This document shows positions 61,262-64,000 of a stretch of DNA of 64,000 nucleotides, in pieces. The stretch lies in contig DLAA01000017.1 of assembly GCA_002493835.1 (NCBI GenBank), forward strand, positions 26,284-90,283, read 5' to 3'. Position 1 is the first letter of the stretch. Every line of letters begins with the position of its first letter. A model generated the notes under the pieces. The model saw only the letters and a program-made list of their open reading frames with translations. It had not been told where the DNA came from and did no database searches. The position numbers were made by a program, and so were the translations under genes. This DNA comes from Lachnospiraceae bacterium UBA7060. Its GTDB lineage: Bacteria; Bacillota; Clostridia; Lachnospirales; Lachnospiraceae.

Positions 61262-64000
61262 GTCGCTCCCCTCGCGGGAGCGTGGATTGAAATAAAGTGT
61301 AGGTAAGACACTTACGTCAGCGGGCTCAGTCGCTCCCCTCGCGGGAGCGTGGATTGAAATGTAAGAAACTCTACACTACACTTATCACACACAATAGTCG
61401 CTCCCCTCGCGGGAGCGTGGATTGAAATTACAAGGTTTATTATCCGGTATTCTTCTGGTATGCGTCGCTCCCCTCGCGGGAGCGTGGATTGAAATACAGA
61501 TTGCATTGAGAGATGCAAATACGTACAATGGTCGCTCCCCTCGCGGGAGCGTGGATTGAAATCGGATTTTGCGGAGGGTCAGCCGTTTGTGGCAAGGTCG
61601 CTCCCCTCGCGGGAGCGTGGATTGAAATCATTTTCTGTTGCCTGGACCTTAACTTCATCTTTGTCGCTCCCCTCGCGGGAGCGTGGATTGAAATTCAATC
61701 AGTCTGCGCTTTGTGGCTCTGATAGAACGTCGCTCCCCTCGCGGGAGCGTGGATTGAAATAATGTGGCGCTTACAGAAACAAGAGTAACGCATACGGTCG
61801 CTCCCCTCGCGGGAGCGTGGATTGAAATCAGTTTGAAAAAGGAACCGCCAAAAGGATACTGGTCGCTCCCCTCGCGGGAGCGTGGATTGAAATTATAACA
61901 GGAGGGGAAATCATGCGTAGAGGAAATGTCGCTCCCCTCGCGGGAGCGTGGATTGAAATCCGTCTCATCCTTGTACGGGACTGCCCCAGATGCGTCGCTC
62001 CCCTCGCGGGAGCGTGGATTGAAATTGATCGGGCAGAAGCAATCAATAAGCTGATGGGAAGGTCGCTCCCCTCGCGGGAGCGTGGATTGAAATATCTGTA
62101 TCTATCGCCCACCGAATCCAAATGCAAGTCGCTCCCCTCGCGGGAGCGTGGATTGAAATACGGTAAACTATTTCGGATCGCGGACAAAAGGAGTCGCTCC
62201 CCTCGCGGGAGCGTGGATTGAAATTCGCGTTCACGAATTTCAGGTAGATCGACGCGTCATTGTCGCTCCCCTCGCGGGAGCGTGGATTGAAATATAGGCT
62301 ACTCCACGATTTCCCAATCATCAGCCAGGTCGCTCCCCTCGCGGGAGCGTGGATTGAAATATCAAGAAACATGGTGGCGTGGAATGTGCACATTGTCGCT
62401 CCCCTCGCGGGAGCGTGGATTGAAATAGTAGTTCCACATCTTTCTTCCCCTGTTTCTCCGTCGCTCCCCTCGCGGGAGCGTGGATTGAAATAGGTAACAT
62501 CAAGAAAAATCGACTTTGTAACGGTCGCTCCCCTCGCGGGAGCGTGGATTGAAATTTTGAGGCGTTTGGCGCGGCAATCGGCGGATTCGCGTCGCTCCCC
62601 TCGCGGGAGCGTGGATTGAAATGATAAATCCTAACCCTCCTAAGAGGGCGCATCCGGTCGCTCCCCTCGCGGGAGCGTGGATTGAAATCGATTATGATTT
62701 ATACCACGGGCGGTAAACTTGGGTCGCTCCCCTCGCGGGAGCGTGGATTGAAATTGCGACAAATGATAATTGCGATTATTGGTTTGATTGTCGCTCCCCT
62801 CGCGGGAGCGTGGATTGAAATGTAATGCATATAAGAGGAAGCATCACGGTAGTAGTCGCTCCCCTCGCGGGAGCGTGGATTGAAATTGTCACATAGCCTT
62901 TGTCTAACCAAACTTGTGGCGTCGCTCCCCTCGCGGGAGCGTGGATTGAAATCTGCATGTTCTTGTCCTCACTCAGAACGAACCCTGTCGCTCCCCTCGC
63001 GGGAGCGTGGATTGAAATCATCACGTTTCATCCTCCAATCACTACCATAACGTCGCTCCCCTCGCGGGAGCGTGGATTGAAATCACGCATTCAACTGACA
63101 GAACGCGATTGTCTTTTGTCGCTCCCCTCGCGGGAGCGTGGATTGAAATATGTAAATAAAAAAAGAGAGGGATGTTACGATGGTCGCTCCCCTCGCGGGA
63201 GCGTGGATTGAAATCGATAAAAATGGGACAACAGAAAGCGGGATAAAGGTCGCTCCCCTCGCGGGAGCGTGGATTGAAATTCATTGCGTAGTAAGACAGC
63301 CGAAGAAATTTTGAGTCGCTCCCCTCGCGGGAGCGTGGATTGAAATTTTCTGGACAACGGAAAGACCGAGCGGGAATGCATGTCGCTCCCCTCGCGGGAG
63401 CGTGGATTGAAATTACTAATGGTGGTTTTGTAGGTCTTTCTGGCGCGTCGCTCCCCTCGCGGGAGCGTGGATTGAAATCTTTTCTGTCGAATTATCGTGA
63501 TAATTTAACTGAGTCGCTCCCCTCGCGGGAGCGTGGATTGAAATCATAGAAGATATCTGCGCCAAAATAGTAGATCTGGTCGCTCCCCTCGCGGGAGCGT
63601 GGATTGAAATTACGACAGCCTCAAAGCAGGCAAAGAAAGTTGTGTCGCTCCCCTCGCGGGAGCGTGGATTGAAATAGACAATGACCCGCGAGATTGAGAA
63701 GATGGGGAAGCGTCGCTCCCCTCGCGGGAGCGTGGATTGAAATCTACCTGCTTGCGTTTTTGGGACGGGAACAAATTGTCGCTCCCCTCGCGGGAGCGTG
63801 GATTGAAATTGTTTTTTGCGGTATCCGGTAAAGTTATTGCCGCGTCGCTCCCCTCGCGGGAGCGTGGATTGAAATATCAATGCGCGATATCCTTTACGCG
63901 CTCCCCACCGTCGCTCCCCTCGCGGGAGCGTGGATTGAAATTAAATACGTAGCTGAATACTTAGCTGAAGAATTAGGTCGCTCCCCTTGCGGGAGCGTGG
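61262..64000 (+). CRISPR. Type I-C CRISPR array, 42 visible repeats, continues past window
   Basis: The 32-base repeat begins GTCGCTCCCCTCGCGGGAGC and ends GTGGATTGAAAT. It contains the stem CGCTCCC/GGGAGCG that Cas5c cuts. I count 41 complete repeats and one truncated by the window end (63977-64000), with 41 spacers of 32-37 bases and no spacer seen twice. Repeats look identical except the last visible one, which has C to T at repeat position 12 (base 63988), in the hairpin loop. Such decay is usual at the leader-distal end, so the array may finish soon after the window. Frames through the array encode repeated peptide units but are not genes. Confidence 0.98.

Noticed and set aside
61312..63952. 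Many open frames on both strands through the array encoding repeated peptides such as SIHAPARGAT and PLAGAWIEI.
   Set aside because: They are translations of the CRISPR repeat and have no ribosome sites.

Overview
The window reads as chromosomal DNA of an anaerobic, gut-type Clostridia, most likely a Lachnospiraceae-like Firmicute. The reasons are strong AGGAGG ribosome sites, TTGACA/TATAAT promoters, PRD/BglG-type regulation, GHKL/LytTR two-component genes, a CD1871A-type CXXC micro-protein, the anaerobic (cbi) cobalamin pathway and a type I-C CRISPR system. No rRNA, tRNA, transposase or prophage genes were seen. The species cannot be named from the sequence alone.

Layout. (1) 1-4937: an operon-like cluster with the 3' end of an agmatine deiminase, a second larger deiminase of the peptidyl-arginine-deiminase family, a phosphatidylserine-decarboxylase-fold enzyme with the architecture of amino-acid decarboxylases such as fungal PsiD, and a C69-type N-terminal-nucleophile hydrolase. 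(2) 5052-7078: a lone GT-C-like membrane protein with its own promoter and terminator. (3) 7204-15625: a HAD phosphatase, a PRD/EIIB-like regulator and a D-glucosaminate-type catabolic operon (amidohydrolase, stand-alone PRD protein, SFCGSGGAGA protein, DUF4312, two membrane DUFs, DgaE-like lyase, DgaF-like aldolase), ending in a tandem repeat and a terminator. (4) 15677-20440: upp, then on the minus strand a diguanylate cyclase and a LytTR/GHKL two-component pair. (5) 20622-24809: a ParB-like/BMP fusion protein with a metallophosphoesterase, then a TlpA lipoprotein / CXXC micro-protein / NapH-like ferredoxin cassette. (6) 24937-46763: cobalamin metabolism. cobO and a MetH-activation-like gene come first. 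A promoter, cobalamin riboswitch and terminator then lead a run of about 20 kb: lipoprotein cobaltochelatase, B12-class ABC importer, cobQ, cobT, cobU, cobS, a short cobU paralog, cobC, cbiB, cobD, cbiC, cbiD, cbiF, cbiG, cbiH, a cbiJ-cbiE-cbiT fusion and cbiA. (7) 46742-50389 (minus): a fic / CHASE2-class III cyclase / TIM-barrel operon. (8) 50548-53050: an InlB-like-repeat surface protein and a small partner. (9) 53093-64000: a complete type I-C CRISPR-Cas locus (cas3-cas5c-cas8c-cas7c-cas4-cas1-cas2), a leader, and an array of 42 visible repeats that runs off the window.

How it fits together. The B12 block covers most steps from cobalt-precorrins to adenosylcobalamin under riboswitch control. 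It lacks cbiL and a cytosolic chelatase, and the only chelatase is predicted to sit outside the membrane next to an ABC importer. The CRISPR locus looks intact. Its cas8c gene contains a ribosome site and in-frame ATG at the place expected for the small subunit Cas11c.

The least understood parts are the deiminase/decarboxylase/C69 cluster, the DUF4310/4311/4312/SFCGSGGAGA membrane set, the ParB-like/BMP fusion and the extracytoplasmic chelatase fusion.
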